Shown here one piece after another: positions 11,943-13,217 of a DNA stretch of 13,217 bases. Every line of letters starts with the position of its first letter. The stretch's first letter is position 1. The notes under the pieces were generated by a model. It did no database searches. It was not told where the DNA came from and saw only the letters and a program-made list of their open reading frames with translations. Position numbers and translations under genes: made by a program. The stretch is taken from the NCBI GenBank assembly GCA_943359415.1, contig CALRHQ010000023.1:1-13217 (forward strand). Direction: 5' to 3'. This DNA is from Candidatus Peribacteria bacterium (GTDB lineage: Bacteria > Patescibacteriota > Gracilibacteria > UBA1369 > LOWO2-01-FULL-3).

Positions 11943-13217
11943 TCGATTACTTCTCCTCCAAAAATTTCCAGAGCTTCATCTACGGAACTATCACTTTCTT
12001 CAACAATGGATTTGATTTCTATATCTTTTATTACAGACAAAATCTTTACACCATGTCCAAAGACAGCAGCTATGATTTCCTCAAGCTCAACACGATAATC
12101 ATGCTCCATCACTTTATCTTTATGAAAAGTGGAGGCAAACGCCAACGTAAGGTCAGATCCATCAAGACGACAAGGAGCTGCATTTTTTACGGACATTCGA
12201 AGAGCGGGAGCCTTAGCTCTTTCAACGATTCTCGGCCAGCCTTCGATAATCTTTTCGAGTGAGAAATCAGGAGTAGCTCCGTTATCTACTGCAATAGTTT
12301 TAGCTGCAGGAGGGATAGGCTCTGAATTAATTTCTTCTTTTTTAGCAGAAACATTTATTGCCGCATGTTCGCGAACAATTTCAGGTTCAATTTTTTTTGT
12401 AATAATTTTTTCAATAGGTTTAACAATTTTATTTTCAACAACTAAAGTCTCCTCTTTTAGATTTCCGGCAATTCGAATTATGGCTATTTCAAGAGGTAAT
12501 TGTGGAATGCTCATTGTGTTTATTTTCTCATAAGCAAATTGAAATGCTTCAATAACTTTTATCAACCAAGCAGATTTTTCAGGATCATTTTTCATTACAC
12601 TATCAATCAATTTAGATCTTAAATTTTCTATAAATTCATGCACAAATTGTTTCAAATCACTTCCTTGGTCATGCATATCATGTACAACTCGAAGAGCATC
12701 TTTTACGTCTTTTTTTTCAATCGCTCCATAAAGTTCTTCAAGCAAAATAAAACTAGTAATACCAAGAATTTCCTGAACATGTGCAAAAGTTAAAGCTCCG
12801 TTTGTAGTGAGTTGTTCGACCAAGCCGATTGCATCTCTCATCCCACCATCAACATATCTGCTTATAGCCTCAAGTGCTTTTTCTTCAGCATTTATCCCTT
12901 CGATTTGAGCTATATAAGTAAGCCTCGTCATGATTGCCTTATATGTCACACGTTTAAAATCAAAACGCTGACATCTTGAAATAATCGTTTCAGGAATTTT
13001 GTGAGATTCAGTAGTCGCAAGAATAAAATATGCATGAGCAGGAGGTTCCTCAAGTGTCTTAAGCAAGGCATTAAATGCCTCTTTCGTCATCATGTGGACC
13101 TCATCGATAATATAAACTTTATATTTTGAGCGAGTTGGAGAAAATTGTATCTTTTCTTTAAGATCACGAACTTCATCTATACCTCTATTTGAAGCAGCAT
13201 CAATTTCTAAAATATCT
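11939..13217 (-). CDS. dnaX: DNA polymerase III subunit gamma/tau DnaX (N-terminal part outside window)
   Basis: ATPase subunit of the clamp loader that places the sliding clamp on DNA. About 425 C-terminal residues are visible; the Walker A and zinc-finger region lie beyond the right edge. The frame continues upstream of the first ATG (13093) with strongly conserved DnaX sequence: EIDAASNRGIDEVR, then the Walker B box YIIDEVHMM with its DExH form, then AFNALLKTLEEPP. Sensor 1 (FILATTE), the SRCQRFDF motif and sensor 2 (GGMRDAIGLVEQL) follow, then the helical collar domain, whose segment FVHEFIENLRSKLI is typical. A Pro/Glu/Lys-rich linker leads to a C-terminal tau-like domain of about 110 residues beginning near GWPRIVERAKAPA. 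Whether a short gamma form is also made cannot be judged. The TAA stop shares TTAA with the convergent ligA stop. Confidence 0.96.
   Translation of the reverse strand, partial: DILEIDAASNRGIDEVRDLKEKIQFSPTRSKYKVYIIDEVHMMTKEAFNALLKTLEEPPAHAYFILATTESHKIPETIISRCQRFDFKRVTYKAIMTRLTYIAQIEGINAEEKALEAISRYVDGGMRDAIGLVEQLTTNGALTFAHVQEILGITSFILLEELYGAIEKKDVKDALRVVHDMHDQGSDLKQFVHEFIENLRSKLIDSVMKNDPEKSAWLIKVIEAFQFAYEKINTMSIPQLPLEIAIIRIAGNLKEETLVVENKIVKPIEKIITKKIEPEIVREHAAINVSAKKEEINSEPIPPAAKTIAVDNGATPDFSLEKIIEGWPRIVERAKAPALRMSVKNAAPCRLDGSDLTLAFASTFHKDKVMEHDYRVELEEIIAAVFGHGVKILSVIKDIEIKSIVEESDSSVDEALEIFGGEVID

Noticed and set aside
12129..12533. 134-codon open frame on the plus strand
   Set aside because: It is antisense to well-conserved dnaX sequence and shows no protein family features of its own.
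1..13217. TGA read as glycine, as in some CPR bacteria
   Set aside because: Every gene has full family length in the standard code with no in-frame TGA; glycine is encoded by GGN.
1..13217. CRISPR array, insertion sequence, prophage or tRNA
   Set aside because: No regularly spaced direct repeats, transposase or phage genes, terminal inverted repeats or cloverleaf sequence were found by eye.

Overview
The window is about 13.2 kb of AT-rich, tightly packed bacterial DNA. It holds nine complete protein genes and two genes cut by the window edges. The mix of sortase, short HPF-like factor, LigA, DnaX, YchF and a pair of small unassigned genes of a type I loosely associate with Patescibacteria (CPR) suggests a Patescibacteria-like organism, perhaps near Peregrinibacteria/Gracilibacteria. 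This is tentative: there is no rRNA or ribosomal protein to test it. The genes read in the standard code. None of the 11 genes ends in TGA (7 TAA, 4 TAG), and none of the nine visible starts has a clear Shine-Dalgarno sequence.

Left part (1-3762, + strand): the 3' part of a divergent glutamate-synthase-like gene (FMN domain plus GXGXG domain) closes with a strong hairpin terminator. A short ribosome-hibernation-factor-like gene follows and ends at a 30-nt perfect palindrome that can terminate transcription from both sides. The 243 bases between these two genes hold the terminator, a 26-codon ORF of doubtful meaning and a -10 box.

Middle (3783-8093): a 58-codon lipoprotein gene (- strand) diverges from aroD (+), with two face-to-face promoters centred on a 12-bp palindrome. 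aroD (type I 3-dehydroquinate dehydratase-like, with several substrate-site residues changed) overlaps ychF by 16 nt. ychF runs tail-to-tail into a long RelA/SpoT homologue. That protein has intact hydrolase and synthetase motifs, lacks the cysteine-rich ZFD/CC domain, and ends in about four predicted membrane segments. It is the most striking gene in the window.

Right part (8206-13217): a membrane-anchored sortase (+) meets a two-gene operon of unknown function (-). That operon diverges from ligA (+), whose stop codon interlocks with the stop of dnaX (-, cut by the right edge). LigA keeps its catalytic lysine but has changes at three of five NMN-recognition positions in domain Ia.

Three convergent pairs (ychF/rel, sortase/hypothetical, ligA/dnaX) have zero or 2-nt spacing and no terminator between them. 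No tRNA, rRNA, insertion sequence, CRISPR array or gene-free stretch over 300 bases was seen. The genes do not form one pathway: nitrogen assimilation, shikimate pathway, translation and stress control, surface protein anchoring and replication/repair are all represented.
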